The notes under the pieces are model-generated. The model was given only the letters and a program-made list of their open reading frames with translations. It ran no database searches and was not told the origin of the DNA. DNA of 6,280 nt from Bacteroidota bacterium. GTDB taxonomy: Bacteria > Bacteroidota > UBA10030 > UBA6906. The stretch is from positions 1-6,280 of the forward strand of contig JAERML010000088.1 in assembly GCA_016844425.1 (NCBI GenBank), in the 5' to 3' direction. A program made the position numbers and the translations under genes. Below are positions 5,962-6,280 of the stretch, one piece after another. How positions within the stretch are numbered: position 1 is the stretch's first letter; every line of letters begins with the position of its first letter.

Positions 5962-6280
5962 ATGAAGGTAGTTCGCTTTGACGCAAATGGTGGCCGGCTG
6001 ATGATTTGCATCGAGGTTGGCCATGCACAAATTGGGTCGTACAGGTTAAGACTCTGGGAGCCGGGTAGCAACACGGTGGTCCTTGACGAGAGTGGGAACA
6101 ATCAGAACCCAAACGACGATTGTCATGAGCTCCCTCTCCCAACGGCAAACAATGATGGAAGGCTAGTGCAGTGTGAATTCAGTGTATTGTCGCCTGCTCC
6201 GGCACCGGGAGACATGTACTCTGTTGCGATGGTCTTCAAACAAGGTGGAAACACCATCGAGACTGTGTCAGAATCTGGGC
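5962..6280 (+). CDS. Start of an unrecognised, probably beta-rich protein (3' end missing)
   Basis: An open frame begins at the ATG 5962 and runs without a stop to the right edge, giving 106 complete codons. It is preceded by AAGGGAG (5948-5954) at a normal distance, which supports this start. The protein begins MKVVRFDANGGRLMICIEVG and continues with alternating hydrophobic and polar residues, G/N/P/D-rich turns and little predicted helix, as expected for a beta-sandwich. There is no signal peptide and no membrane segment in the visible part. I do not recognise the family and see no catalytic motif. The minus-strand frames opposite it are interpreted as shadows. Cotranscription with gene 5 is uncertain because the 289-base gap contains a gene remnant. 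Confidence 0.75.
   Translation, partial: MKVVRFDANGGRLMICIEVGHAQIGSYRLRLWEPGSNTVVLDESGNNQNPNDDCHELPLPTANNDGRLVQCEFSVLSPAPAPGDMYSVAMVFKQGGNTIETVSESG

Noticed and set aside
5787..6148. Minus-strand frames opposite the remnant and the start of gene 7
   Set aside because: They are antisense to the gene-4 remnant and to a well-started + strand gene, with low-complexity Leu/Arg/Ser content.

Overview
The window holds six protein-coding genes, all on the + strand, plus one gene remnant. The outer two genes run off the window edges. By eye the DNA is about half G+C. Signal peptides, a lipobox protein and a peptidoglycan-binding module point to a bacterium, probably with two membranes. Strong Shine-Dalgarno sites (for example AAGGAGG) argue against a typical Bacteroidetes genome. 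I cannot place the organism further. No tRNA, rRNA, CRISPR array, insertion sequence or convincing terminator was seen.

Layout: (1) 2-1363, the 3' part of a calcineurin-like (LpxH/COG2908-like) metallophosphoesterase with membrane helices inserted between its metal-binding motifs; (2) 1379-2299, a lipoprotein with a second, internal membrane helix; (3) 2292-3209, a GH46 chitosanase-like hydrolase with a C-terminal peptidoglycan-binding domain and no signal peptide, overlapping gene 2 by 8 bp; (4) 3263-4144, a membrane protein built from two modules I recognise only as recurring, unnamed sequence patterns; (5) 4281-5672, an exported or membrane-anchored protein with an LPP20-like region and C-terminal TPRs; (6) 5736-5870, a decayed duplicate of the 3' end of gene 4; (7) 5962 to the right edge, the start of an unrecognised, probably beta-rich protein.

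Genes 1-3 are almost certainly one transcript (15 bp gap, then an overlap). Genes 4 and 5 follow at 53 and 136 bp and probably belong to the same unit. The shared theme is the cell envelope: every complete gene except the hydrolase encodes membrane or exported segments, and the hydrolase should act on wall polymer. The most notable arrangement is a protein with an N-terminal lipid anchor, a long helical middle and a C-terminal membrane helix (the topology of phage unimolecular spanins), overlapping an endolysin-like enzyme without an export signal. This may be a lysis-type or envelope-remodelling cassette, but that is inference. Nothing in the window proves a phage origin, and no structural phage genes are present.
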